From positions 1 through 20,020 of the forward strand of contig JBIOYL010000362.1 in the NCBI GenBank assembly GCA_044870185.1: a stretch of 20,020 nucleotides of DNA, read 5' to 3'. Position 1 is the stretch's first letter, and each line of letters begins with the position of its first letter. The notes below the pieces were generated by a model. That model made no database searches, was not told the origin of the DNA, and saw only the letters and a list, made by a program, of their open reading frames with translations. The translations under genes were made by a program, and so were the position numbers. Source of the DNA: JBIOYL01 sp044870185. Lineage in GTDB: Bacteria > Actinomycetota > CALGFH01. Positions 9,217 to 16,003 of this stretch are shown piece by piece.

Positions 9217-9981
9217 TCAGCCTCCCGTCGGTCCGAAGCGCTCGGTGCGCACGCGGGCCGGGTCGTGCCCGAGCTCCACCAGCAGGGTGGCGACCGCCTC
9301 GACCAGCCGGGTCGGGCCGCAGACGTAGGCGAGCGGCCGGTCGCCGGGCGGCCAGGCCACCTCGGCGAGCATGGGGGCGTCGATGCGGCGCCGGTAGCCC
9401 GTCCAGCCGGCAGGCTGGGCCCGGGTGAGGGTGTGCAGCACCCGGAGATGGTCGTCGGCGCCGGCCAGGGCGTCCAGCTCGTCACGGTAGAGGATGTCGG
9501 CGTCCGACCGTGACGAGTACAGCAGGCGGGCCGGCACCCGGCTGCCGGTCATCGTCCGATAGCGCAGCATCGCCATCAGCGGGACGACGCCGGAGCCCCC
9601 GGCGACGAGCAGCAGCGGCCCGCCGAGCGCCGGCTCCCAGACGAAGTAGCCGCCGATCGGGCCGCGCAGCTCGAGCCGGTCGCCGGCCCGCAGCTCGTCG
9701 GCCAGGTAGGGGGAGACCTCACCGCCGTCGATGCGCTCGACGGTCAGGGTGACCAGCTCGCCGTCCGGCGCCGAGGCGATCGAGTAGCTCCGCTCCGCCT
9801 GGTAGCCGTCGTCGGCGGTGAGCCGCACGTCGACGTGCTGGCCGGGCCGGTGGCCGGGCCAGCCGGGCACCTCCAGCGCCAGGTTCCAGAACCGTGACGC
9901 CTCCGGTGTGCTCGCCACGACCCGGGCGAGCTGCCAGGCCAGGCGCCGCGGCCCGGCCGCGGCCATGGCTCCCGAGCTCAC
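9217..9981 (-). CDS. FAD-dependent ferredoxin-reductase-like oxidoreductase
   Basis: 254-aa protein of the ferredoxin-NADP+ reductase superfamily. In order it shows the flavin-binding RSYSIAS motif (64-70), GPIGGYF (108-113), the nucleotide-binding VAGGSGVVPLMAMLR (126-140), YVCGPTRLVEAV (219-230) and a C-terminal RTERFGPTG. It has no C-terminal [2Fe-2S] domain and no cysteine cluster, so electrons must pass to or from a separate partner. It starts at GTG 9981, which overlaps the stop of the molybdopterin gene as GTGA (9981-9978), implying translational coupling. An in-frame ATG five codons later is a weaker option. Its position suggests it serves the adjacent molybdopterin oxidoreductase as electron donor or acceptor. 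The family is certain; the partner is inferred from gene order. Confidence 0.88.
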   Translation of the reverse strand: MSSGAMAAAGPRRLAWQLARVVASTPEASRFWNLALEVPGWPGHRPGQHVDVRLTADDGYQAERSYSIASAPDGELVTLTVERIDGGEVSPYLADELRAGDRLELRGPIGGYFVWEPALGGPLLLVAGGSGVVPLMAMLRYRTMTGSRVPARLLYSSRSDADILYRDELDALAGADDHLRVLHTLTRAQPAGWTGYRRRIDAPMLAEVAWPPGDRPLAYVCGPTRLVEAVATLLVELGHDPARVRTERFGPTGG

Positions 9982-10601
9982 GGCGCATCCCCCCAGTACC
10001 GCTCCTCACGCCACGGGTCCCCGTGGTTGTGATAACCAAGTGATTCCCAGAACCCGGGCAGGTCGTGGTCGAGCAGCCGCAGGCCGGCCAGCCACTTGGC
10101 GCTCTTCCAGAAGTACAGGTGGGGCACGAGCAGCCTGGCCGGGCCGCCGTGCTCGGGCGGCAGCGGCGCCCCGTCGTACTCCCACACCACCCACGCCCGG
10201 CCGCCGCGGACGTCCTCGAGGGGCAGGTTCGTGGTGTAGCCGCCGTGGCAGGACGCCAGCAGGTGGGTCGCGGCCGGGCGCACCTCGGCCTCGTCGAGCA
10301 GCGTGTCCACCGACACGCCGGCGAAGGTCACGTCGAGCTTGGTCCACTTGGTCACGCAGTGGATGTCGCCGGTGAACGTCGACCCGGGCAGGCCGTGGAT
10401 CTCCTGCCAGGTCCACTCGCGCGGCCGGGCGACCAGCCCGTCGACCCGCAGGCGCCACGCCGCCAGGTCGATGCGGGGGGTGGGGCCGGCGCTCAAGACC
10501 GGGAAGCCGGGCTCCACGTACTGGCCGGGCGGCACGCGGCCTTCGCTGCCGGGCGGGGGACGCCGCCGTCCCCGGAACCCGCGAGAGACGAAACCGGCCA
10601 T
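9978..10601 (-). CDS. Sulfite-oxidase/YedY-like molybdopterin-dependent oxidoreductase
   Basis: 207-aa single-domain protein of the sulfite-oxidase molybdopterin fold. The Mo-ligand cysteine is C82 in FTGDIHCVTKW, followed by SCHGGYTTNLPLED (around 117-130), the EHGGPARLLVPHLYFWKSAK stretch (150-169) and a LGYHNHGDPW C-terminal region typical of this group. No heme or dimerisation domain is present, and no Tat or Sec signal is evident (the N-terminus is basic and Pro/Gly-rich), so a cytoplasmic location is likely, unlike E. coli MsrP/YedY. The ATG at 10601 has a strong AAGGAGG five bases upstream and is the first gene of the operon. The stop overlaps the reductase GTG start. Its substrate cannot be told from sequence; reduction of an oxidised sulfur or nitrogen compound is a guess from the family and the paired reductase. 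Confidence 0.88.
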   Translation of the reverse strand: MAGFVSRGFRGRRRPPPGSEGRVPPGQYVEPGFPVLSAGPTPRIDLAAWRLRVDGLVARPREWTWQEIHGLPGSTFTGDIHCVTKWTKLDVTFAGVSVDTLLDEAEVRPAATHLLASCHGGYTTNLPLEDVRGGRAWVVWEYDGAPLPPEHGGPARLLVPHLYFWKSAKWLAGLRLLDHDLPGFWESLGYHNHGDPWREERYWGDAP

Positions 10602-10720
10602 GCACGCCTCCTTGCTGGTCGCGGACTCGGTGTCGGTGACGGTCGTCGGCGCACCAGCCTAGCCGCAACAGGCGTACCTTGGCGCCTGCCGGGCCTTGGA
10701 CTTGAGCGCATGAGGCCGCG

Positions 10721-12148
10721 ATGACCGCCGAGCCACCACCACTTGCCCTGAGCTACGAGGACGTGCTGATCGTCCCGCGGCGCTCCCGCATCCGCTCACG
10801 CCGGGACGTGGACACCCGCACCCGCTTCACCCGCGGCATCGAGCTGGCCGTCCCGATCGTGTCGGCGAACATGGACACCGTCACGACCGCGCCCATGGCG
10901 ATCGCGATGTCCCAGCTCGGCGGCATCGGCGTCATCCACCGCTTCCTCCCGGTCCCCCAGCAGGCCGCCGAGGTGCGCCGGGTCAAGCGCTACCTGACGC
11001 ACGTCATCACCGAGCCATACACGGTCGGCCCGGAGCAGACGGTCGCCGAGGCGAGCGCCGAGGCCGAGCGGCTCGGCGTGACAGGGCTGGTCGTGGTCGA
11101 CGCCGAGCGCCGGGTGCTGGGCATCCTCACCGGCCGCGACATGCGGTCGGCGGGGGAGGGGACGGTCGCGTCGGCCATGACCCCCGCGGCGCGGCTCGTC
11201 ACCGCCGAGCCCGGTATCGGCCTGGACGAGGCGCGCAAGCTGCTCGACAAGCACCGGGTCGAGAAGCTGCCCCTGATCGACGACGGCGGCCGGCTCGCCG
11301 GGCTGATCACGCTGCGCGACCTGGCGTTGCGTGACCAGTTCCCGCAGGCCACGCGTGACGGGCGGGGCCGCCTGCGGGTCGGCGCGGCGGTGGGCGTGCG
11401 CGGCGGCTACCTGAGCCGCGCCGAGGCGCTGCTCGGCGCGGGTGCCGACGCGCTCGTGATCGACATCGCGCACGGGCACGCCGACCACACCGTCGAGGCG
11501 ATCCGCGAGCTGCGCTCGGCCTGGCCGGACTGCGAGCTGGTCGCCGGCAACGTGGCCACCGCCGAGGGGTTCCGCGATCTCGCCGCCGGCGGCGCGGACG
11601 CGGTCAAGGTCGGCATCGGCCCGGGCTTCGCCTGCACCACCCGGCTGGTCGCCGGCGTCGGCATGCCGCAGCTCAGCGCCGTCCTCGACTGCGCCACGGC
11701 GGCGCGCTCCACCGGCGTCCCCCTGATCGCCGACGGTGGGATCCGCCACCCGGGCGACGTCGCCAAGGCGATCGCCGCCGGCGCGAGCACGGTCATGGTC
11801 GGCAGCCTGTTCGCCGGCCGCAGCGAGAGCCCCGGCGAGGTCGTGCGCCGCCAGGGCCGGTCCTACAAGGTCTTCCGTGGCATGGCCTCGCACTCGGCCG
11901 CCGCCGCCCGGCTGGCCATCGAGGGGCGCGGCGACGCGCTCGACCAGTACGTGCCCGAAGGCGAGGAGATGGAGTTCCCGCTGCGCGGCCCGGTGGCCGA
12001 GGTGGTCAACGAGCTGGTCGGCGGGCTGCGCAGCGGGCTGAGCTACGTCGACGCGGCGACCATCCCCGAGTGCTGGGAGAAGACGACGTTCGTGCGCCAG
12101 ACCCAGGCCGGCCGGCGGGAGGCATGGCCGGGCGCACCGGAGGCCTGA
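10721..12148 (+). CDS. CBS-domain IMP dehydrogenase / GMP reductase family protein
   Basis: 475-aa TIM-barrel enzyme with a CBS pair inserted at about residues 93-205. Purine-nucleotide motifs: SYEDVLIVPRRS at the N-terminus, VIDIAHGH, AGNVATAEG, KVGIGPGFACTTR with nucleophile C305, and ADGGIRHPGDVAKAIAAGAS. IMPDHs usually have SIC and GMP reductases SVC before CTTR-like residues; here it is FAC. The mobile-flap region (FRGMASHSAAAARL onward) shows no Arg-Tyr pair of the kind IMPDH uses for hydrolysis. The C-terminus (PLRGPV, GGLRSGLSYV, KTTFVRQT) resembles GMP reductase, although VPEG is IMPDH-like. It may be a CBS-bearing GMP reductase like mycobacterial GuaB1 rather than the main IMPDH. 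ATG 10721 has GAGG five bases upstream. The TGA stop overlaps the next gene's ATG. Confidence 0.88.
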   Translation: MTAEPPPLALSYEDVLIVPRRSRIRSRRDVDTRTRFTRGIELAVPIVSANMDTVTTAPMAIAMSQLGGIGVIHRFLPVPQQAAEVRRVKRYLTHVITEPYTVGPEQTVAEASAEAERLGVTGLVVVDAERRVLGILTGRDMRSAGEGTVASAMTPAARLVTAEPGIGLDEARKLLDKHRVEKLPLIDDGGRLAGLITLRDLALRDQFPQATRDGRGRLRVGAAVGVRGGYLSRAEALLGAGADALVIDIAHGHADHTVEAIRELRSAWPDCELVAGNVATAEGFRDLAAGGADAVKVGIGPGFACTTRLVAGVGMPQLSAVLDCATAARSTGVPLIADGGIRHPGDVAKAIAAGASTVMVGSLFAGRSESPGEVVRRQGRSYKVFRGMASHSAAAARLAIEGRGDALDQYVPEGEEMEFPLRGPVAEVVNELVGGLRSGLSYVDAATIPECWEKTTFVRQTQAGRREAWPGAPEA

Positions 12149-12654
12149 TGCGCCTGCCGGGTGCGGCCATGCGCAGACGGTGGCAACTACCCGCCGCCGT
12201 CGCCGTCCTCGCCGGGCTGCTGCTGGTCGGCCGGACCACCGCGCCGCCCGCCCCACCGGCGACCGGGGGCGCCCGCCCGGTCGACACCCGACGCTCCTGC
12301 CTGCCCGCGGGCCCGACCCGTCGGCCGGCCGGGCCGACCGGCGGGCCGGCGCTGCGCCCGCCGGTCGCGAGGCTCCGGCTGGACCCGGCCGTGCCCCGTC
12401 CGGGCGAGCTCGGTGCCGCCCAGGCCGGCAAGCTGGCTCGTGCCCTGGTGAGTGCGGCCGACGGGGTCACGGTCCGGGCCCGCTACCTGCTGGTGACCCG
12501 ACCGCCCGCGCTGCGCCGCAGGCCGGCCTGGGTGGTCGCCGTCAGCGGCGTGCCGGCCGGGATCGGCTTCTGCGGTCCCGTCGGCAGCCGAGAGGTCGTG
12601 GTCGTCCTCGACCCCGACAGCGGCGCGGAGCTGTTCCGCTACAGCTATCGATAG
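12148..12654 (+). CDS. Small exported or membrane-anchored protein of unknown function
   Basis: 168 aa. A basic start (MRRRW, residues 8-12) precedes a hydrophobic segment (about 14-28), so it is either exported or anchored. A Pro/Ala-rich stretch follows, then a compact C-terminal part with two cysteines (C51, C142) and an end of the form PAWVVAV...REVVVVLDPDSGAELFRY. That ending loosely recalls PepSY-like or other small secreted beta-sheet domains, but I do not recognise the family. The ATG at 12148 overlaps the upstream TGA as TGATG and has GGAGG (12139-12143) four bases ahead, so translation is coupled to the IMPDH/GMPR gene. An in-frame ATG at 12124 would overlap that gene by 25 bases. 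Confidence 0.62.
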   Translation: MRLPGAAMRRRWQLPAAVAVLAGLLLVGRTTAPPAPPATGGARPVDTRRSCLPAGPTRRPAGPTGGPALRPPVARLRLDPAVPRPGELGAAQAGKLARALVSAADGVTVRARYLLVTRPPALRRRPAWVVAVSGVPAGIGFCGPVGSREVVVVLDPDSGAELFRYSYR

Positions 12655-12684
12655 CCTGGCGGCCAAGGAGGTTGGCAACCGCAG

Positions 12685-13272
12685 ATGCACAGCGGATGGC
12701 AGCGGAGGCGGCGGGTGGCCCGGCCGTGGGGGGGCATGATCGCGCTCGACCTGGGCCTGGCGGCCGCGCTCTGCCTGGCAGCCTGCTCGGCGGGCGGCGG
12801 TTCGGCACCCGCATCGTCGCCGCCGGACTCGATCGCCGTGGAGAGCCCGGCCTTCGCCGACGGCGCGACGATCCCGCGCCGCTACACCTGCGAGGGCGAG
12901 GACACCTCGCCGCCGCTGCGCTGGTCGAAGGTGCCCGCCGGCACGGCCGAGGTGGCGCTCGTGGTCGACGACCCGGATGCGCCCGGCGGGACGTTCGTGC
13001 ACTGGGTGGTCGTCCACCTCGACCCCGGGCGGCGGGCGCTGGCCGAGGGCTCGCTGCCGCCCGGGGCCCGGCAGGCACGCAACAGCGCCGGCAAGGCCGC
13101 CTGGCTCGGCCCGTGCCCGCCGAAGGGGCCGGCCCACCACTACCGTTTCACGGTCTACGCCCTGCAGCGCCGCGTGGCGGTGGACCCCAGCACGGGCCCG
13201 GACCAGGCCCGCTCGGCGATCGAGCGGCTCGCCCGGGTCCGTGGCCGGCTCGTCGGCACCTTCGCCCGCTGA
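12685..13272 (+). CDS. YbhB/YbcL-family (PEBP-like) lipoprotein
   Basis: 195-aa protein. A basic N-terminus and hydrophobic core end in a lipobox-like LAAC (C34), so it is probably a membrane-anchored lipoprotein. The rest is a phosphatidylethanolamine-binding-protein fold: SPAFADGATIPRRYTCEGED, then the ligand-pocket motif DDPDAPGGTFVHW (95-107) and GPCPPKGPAHHYRF (142-155). Bacterial YbhB-like proteins are structurally known but their role is poorly defined. AAGGAGG (12665-12671) is 13 bases before the ATG, longer than usual; an in-frame ATG at 12736 would remove the basic N-terminus but keep the lipobox. It follows the small exported protein by 30 bases and may share its transcript. It converges on the tRNA-like element and the unknown gene beyond it. 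Confidence 0.9.
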   Translation: MHSGWQRRRRVARPWGGMIALDLGLAAALCLAACSAGGGSAPASSPPDSIAVESPAFADGATIPRRYTCEGEDTSPPLRWSKVPAGTAEVALVVDDPDAPGGTFVHWVVVHLDPGRRALAEGSLPPGARQARNSAGKAAWLGPCPPKGPAHHYRFTVYALQRRVAVDPSTGPDQARSAIERLARVRGRLVGTFAR

Positions 13273-13284
13273 CGGCCGGCGATG

Positions 13285-13351
13285 CCAGGGTGAGGGGAGT
13301 CGAACCCCTGCGCATCGACTGGCTGTCGGTGCGGCCCCAGGCCCACCCTGG
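13285..13351 (-). tRNA. tRNA-like element with a perfect acceptor/T-arm but no anticodon arm (pseudo-tRNA or remnant)
   Basis: On the minus strand, CCAGGGTG (13351-13344) pairs with CACCCTGG (13292-13285), an 8-bp acceptor-like stem. Next to it is an exact T-arm: AGGGG, loop TTCGACT, CCCCT (13309-13293). Between them are a small GGCC/GGCC hairpin and a longer hairpin, GCACCGAC against GTCGATGC around AGCCA, with one mismatch. The total is only 67 nt. No 5-bp/7-nt anticodon arm can be formed and no CCA is encoded. It is therefore not a normal elongator tRNA. It could be a decayed tRNA, an attachment-site remnant, or a structured terminator between the two convergent genes. Confidence 0.4.
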
Positions 13352-13397
13352 ATGCCGTAGAACCATAGCACGCGTCCGGTGCCCGCCACGGTGCCCG

Positions 13398-13862
13398 TCA
13401 GCGCCAGGAGGCGGTCGGCCTGAACCGCGGCTGGCTGCGCAGCTCGGCGTGCCCGCGGAGCAGGCGGAACGAGCGGCCGTGCACGGGACACCACGGGCTG
13501 ATCGGGTAGTGATGGTGGGGGACAAACAGCAGGCCCTCGGCCATGCTCCGCCCGGCGCGGACCCACACCGAGCCGTAATCGTCCAGGTCCACCTCTGCCA
13601 CGCCGGTGGGCGGCAGTGGTCCGTCGATCACCGTCACCAGGTAGCGCACGGACTCCGCGCGCCACTGCCAGTAGCGCGGATGGGCGCGATCGAGCGGCAG
13701 ACCGTCCGCCAGCCAGGCGGCGTACCGCTCGACCGCCGCGGTCGTGTCACCGGAGCGGACCTCGACGAGGACGTAGGTCGGCGCCGTCGGCGCGTCCAGG
13801 ACGGCACGGTCTGGCGATGACCGAAGCCGCTCGCCCTCGAATTCATACAGCAAGACGTTCAT
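13398..13862 (-). CDS. Unrecognised 154-aa protein
   Basis: I do not recognise this protein. It begins MNVLLYEFEGERLRSSPDRA and has no signal peptide or membrane segment, so it is probably cytoplasmic. Visible features are a Trp/Tyr-rich centre (AHPRYWQWRAESVRYLVTVI), an acidic patch (EVDLDDYGSVWV), a His-rich PHHHYPISPWCPVHGRSF segment with a lone Cys (C125), and a basic C-terminus. The balance of charged residues and codon use is like neighbouring genes, supporting a real gene. The ATG at 13862 lacks a close ribosome-binding site (AAGGAAG is about 11-13 bases away), but a good -10 box lies upstream. It converges on the tRNA-like element and is divergent from the LysM-like gene. Confidence 0.65.
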   Translation of the reverse strand: MNVLLYEFEGERLRSSPDRAVLDAPTAPTYVLVEVRSGDTTAAVERYAAWLADGLPLDRAHPRYWQWRAESVRYLVTVIDGPLPPTGVAEVDLDDYGSVWVRAGRSMAEGLLFVPHHHYPISPWCPVHGRSFRLLRGHAELRSQPRFRPTASWR

Positions 13863-13902
13863 GGGGATGGAGACTTCCTTCGAGGGAGGATCTGGCGCCG
13901 GT

Positions 13903-13908
13903 AGTCTA
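13903..13908 (-). promoter_or_regulatory. Candidate -10 box for the 154-aa gene
   Basis: TAGACT on the minus strand (13908-13903) is a good actinobacterial -10 sequence about 41 bases before the ATG. The -35 region at the right spacing (GTCGAA) is weak. Confidence 0.33.
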
Positions 13909-14069
13909 GATTGCCCGTCGGGCGGTTCGACGTGGTTCTGCGCGCTGTGACCTGCTTGTGACCGAACGCCGCCGCCCTGCCCGATGGTCGCGCGGGAGCT
14001 GGCCGGGCCTGGGACGGCGGCTGCCCCTGGGGTGGGCCAACGCTCGCCGGAGCCACGTCGGTGTCGGCG

Positions 14070-14099
14070 TTGACGCTGCCAGACCCGGCTGTTCACACT
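14070..14099 (+). promoter_or_regulatory. Candidate promoter for the LysM-like membrane protein
   Basis: TTGACG (14070-14075) and CACACT (14094-14099) are separated by 18 bases, which places a start of transcription about 40 bases before the ATG at 14145. The -35 is close to consensus; the -10 is weak. Confidence 0.33.
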
Positions 14100-14144
14100 G
14101 GGAGGCGGCAATCGTCCGGTGCACCTGCCCTGCTAGGCGGAGCG

Positions 14145-15335
14145 ATGAGCACAACCGGCTGGTCTGCGTGGCTCCGACGGGCGGGTGCGGTCGCTGCACT
14201 GCTGGCGTCGGAGATCGCCGCCATCGTCGTGCTTCAGCGGCTGGGCGCCGTGGCCGCGCTCAGGATCCCGTGGGACCACCTCGGCCGGCAGCTCGGCCCA
14301 TGGCTGCTGCACAGCCCGATCGAGAACGTGCTGGGCGCGACCCTGCGGATGGTCGCGCTCTTCATGGCCTGCTGGGCGCTCGGCAGCACCGTGCTGTACC
14401 TGCTGGCCATCCTCGCCCGCGTGCCGGTCCTGTTCGAGGGGGTGCGCGGGCTCACGCTCCCGCCGCTGCGCCCGGTGCTGGACCGCGCGGTCGCCGTCAC
14501 CCTGGCGACCTCGATCGCGGGTGGGGGAGCCCGGGCGTACGCCGCCGTCGGGCCGTCCGCCGCCGGGCCGTCCGCGCGGCCGGGTATGCACGCGGCGCCG
14601 ACCACGACGACCAAGCCAACGCCCGCGCCCACCTACACGCCACGCGCCGCCGGCGGCGCAGCGCGTCTCCCAACGACCACCACCGCCCCGACCACCACCA
14701 AGCCGACCACCACCAAGCCGACCACCACCACGTCGTCGACGACCGTGACCACCTCGCCGCCGGCGGGCCCGGCCAAGCCGCGGACCACCTACACGCCTCA
14801 CGCCGCCGGCACGGCCAGCTCGACCACGACGACCACCACGCCGTCGACCACCACCACGTCGACCACCACCACCACGTCGACCACCACCACCACGTCGCCG
14901 ACCACCACGGCGCCGACCCGCACGGGCAATCCGACCAGCACCACGCCGACCACCTACACGCCGCGGGTCGCCGGCCCCCCAAGTTCCGCTCCGGCCACCG
15001 TCAGCTCGACGACCACCACCACGACGACCCCCACGGGCAAGCCGCGAGCCCGCACCACCCAGCCGACGACGCCTGGGCCCACATCCAAGGTGGCCAACGT
15101 CCAGACGAGGCACGAGGTCGTCCCCGGCGACAACTTGTGGAACATCGCGCGGGACCGGCTTGCGGCGGTCGCCGGCGTGATGCCGCCCGACCGGCTGTCG
15201 GATGAGGACATCGCCGAGTACTGGCGGCTGGTGGTCGAGGACTTCCGGAGTGCCCATCCCTCCCGTGACCCGTGGTGGATCTTCCCGGGCGAGTCGATCG
15301 AGCTGCGGCCCGTACCAGCGGAGGCACTCCGATGA
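14145..15335 (+). CDS. Multi-pass membrane protein with Thr/Pro-rich linker and C-terminal LysM-like domain
   Basis: 396 aa in three parts. Residues 1-128 contain about three hydrophobic segments (roughly 14-38, 66-94, 112-126). Residues 150-315 are an extremely Thr/Pro/Ser-rich linker, probably extracellular. Residues 321-390 form a LysM-like module with HEVVPGDNLWNIARDRL and an end of the form PWWIFPGESIELRPV, separated by a longer insert than the classic LysM. LysM domains bind peptidoglycan, so the protein may link the membrane to the cell wall. The linker contains three copies of a TYTPxxAG unit about 52-55 residues apart. ATG 14145 is preceded by GGAG (14139-14142), very close. The gene converges with the next membrane protein 20 bases away. 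Similar LysM-like domains occur beside actinobacterial regulatory proteins, but no such link is visible here. Confidence 0.85.
   Translation: MSTTGWSAWLRRAGAVAALLASEIAAIVVLQRLGAVAALRIPWDHLGRQLGPWLLHSPIENVLGATLRMVALFMACWALGSTVLYLLAILARVPVLFEGVRGLTLPPLRPVLDRAVAVTLATSIAGGGARAYAAVGPSAAGPSARPGMHAAPTTTTKPTPAPTYTPRAAGGAARLPTTTTAPTTTKPTTTKPTTTTSSTTVTTSPPAGPAKPRTTYTPHAAGTASSTTTTTTPSTTTTSTTTTTSTTTTTSPTTTAPTRTGNPTSTTPTTYTPRVAGPPSSAPATVSSTTTTTTTPTGKPRARTTQPTTPGPTSKVANVQTRHEVVPGDNLWNIARDRLAAVAGVMPPDRLSDEDIAEYWRLVVEDFRSAHPSRDPWWIFPGESIELRPVPAEALR
14596..15065 (+). repeat. Low-complexity Thr-codon (ACC/ACG) repeat tract with three spaced TYTP units
   Basis: The tract is dominated by ACC and ACG triplets, in places in short near-perfect tandem runs such as 14870-14900. 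The unit encoding TYTP recurs at 14631, 14787 and 14952, 52 and 55 codons apart, each followed by an Ala-Gly-rich stretch and then a Thr run. This looks like ancient internal duplication followed by drift and triplet slippage. Confidence 0.75.
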
Positions 15336-15340
15336 GCGGG

Positions 15341-15357
15341 GACCGACCGGCGCGGTC
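15341..15357. terminator. Short GC-rich inverted repeat between convergent genes
   Basis: GACCG (15341-15345) and CGGTC (15353-15357) form a 5-bp stem with a 7-nt loop in the 20-bp gap between convergent genes. There is no T-tract, so terminator activity is only a possibility. Confidence 0.22.
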
Positions 15358-15916
15358 AGCGGGGCGAGTTGGTCACCGTCCACAGCCGCCACCGGCCGCC
15401 CGGCGACGGCTCCTGGCGCATGTAGATGTCCCAGCGGAACGACCGCGCCCGCTCACCGGGGTGGCTCAACGTCACGACGCCCCGGACGACGCGCATGCCC
15501 TGCGGTGCCTGCAGCACCGACTGATTCGTCAGCTTGAACTGGTAGGGGGGTGGAGCGGCGTGCTGGGTGCGCAGGCGGGCCACCTCGTTCTGGAGCTGCC
15601 GGTACTGCGGCCCCTCCTTCGAGAAGGCGGCATCGAGCTTGGACAGGTCGCCGGTGACGGCGAACGTGCCCCATGCCTGGAGCGCCTGACGGGCACCGGT
15701 CACCGCGGGATCCTCTGCGGCGGTGCCGGACTGGTTGGCGGGCCGGAAGAACAGGAACCAGACGAGGACGCCGAGCGCGATCGCGGCCACGAGCGCGATG
15801 AGGAACGCCACGATGGGGCCGCCGGGCGGCTGCACCTGCTGCTGCCGCACCAGGTCCTCCCCCAGGTCCTGCTCGGCGGACGGACGCTGCTCGTCGTTCT
15901 GGGAGGACGCTGCCAC
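15356..15916 (-). CDS. Single-pass membrane protein with extracytoplasmic domain, unknown function
   Basis: 186 aa. A hydrophilic Gln/Asp/Glu-rich N-terminus of about 34 residues is followed by one strong membrane segment (35-57) and a soluble domain (about 65-186), most likely outside the membrane. That domain has an alpha-helical start (GARQALQAWGTFAVTGDLSK), a helical LQNEVARLRTQ stretch and a beta-rich end with RSFRWDIYM and GGRWRLWTV. The general plan resembles NTF2-like domains of actinobacterial membrane proteins, but I cannot name a family. The GTG at 15916 has GAGG six bases upstream. It lies 87 bases after herA on the same strand and could be the last gene of the nurA-herA transcript. 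Its stop is 20 bases from the converging LysM-like gene. Confidence 0.8.
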   Translation of the reverse strand: MAASSQNDEQRPSAEQDLGEDLVRQQQVQPPGGPIVAFLIALVAAIALGVLVWFLFFRPANQSGTAAEDPAVTGARQALQAWGTFAVTGDLSKLDAAFSKEGPQYRQLQNEVARLRTQHAAPPPYQFKLTNQSVLQAPQGMRVVRGVVTLSHPGERARSFRWDIYMRQEPSPGGRWRLWTVTNSPR

Positions 15917-16003
15917 TGCGCACCTCGCCTTCGAGGACGTGCCCGGTGATGGAGTCGCCGCGCTGCCGCCACGGCATCGCTGCCGCCACGATATCCGCTG
16001 CCG

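Noticed and set aside
10796..12256. Minus-strand open frame opposite the IMPDH/GMPR gene
   Set aside because: It shows shadow composition and overlaps a gene with clear catalytic motifs on the other strand.
12187..13665. Minus-strand open frame opposite the small exported protein and YbhB gene
   Set aside because: It lacks recognisable motifs and overlaps two better-supported genes plus the tRNA-like element.
14690..14910. Short regularly repeated units that could be taken for CRISPR or VNTR DNA
   Set aside because: They are Thr codons in frame inside a coding region, with no uniform repeat and spacer lengths.
14133..15392. Minus-strand frame with Gly/Arg-rich repeats
   Set aside because: The repeats are the reverse complement of the Thr-codon linker, and no start or motif supports it.
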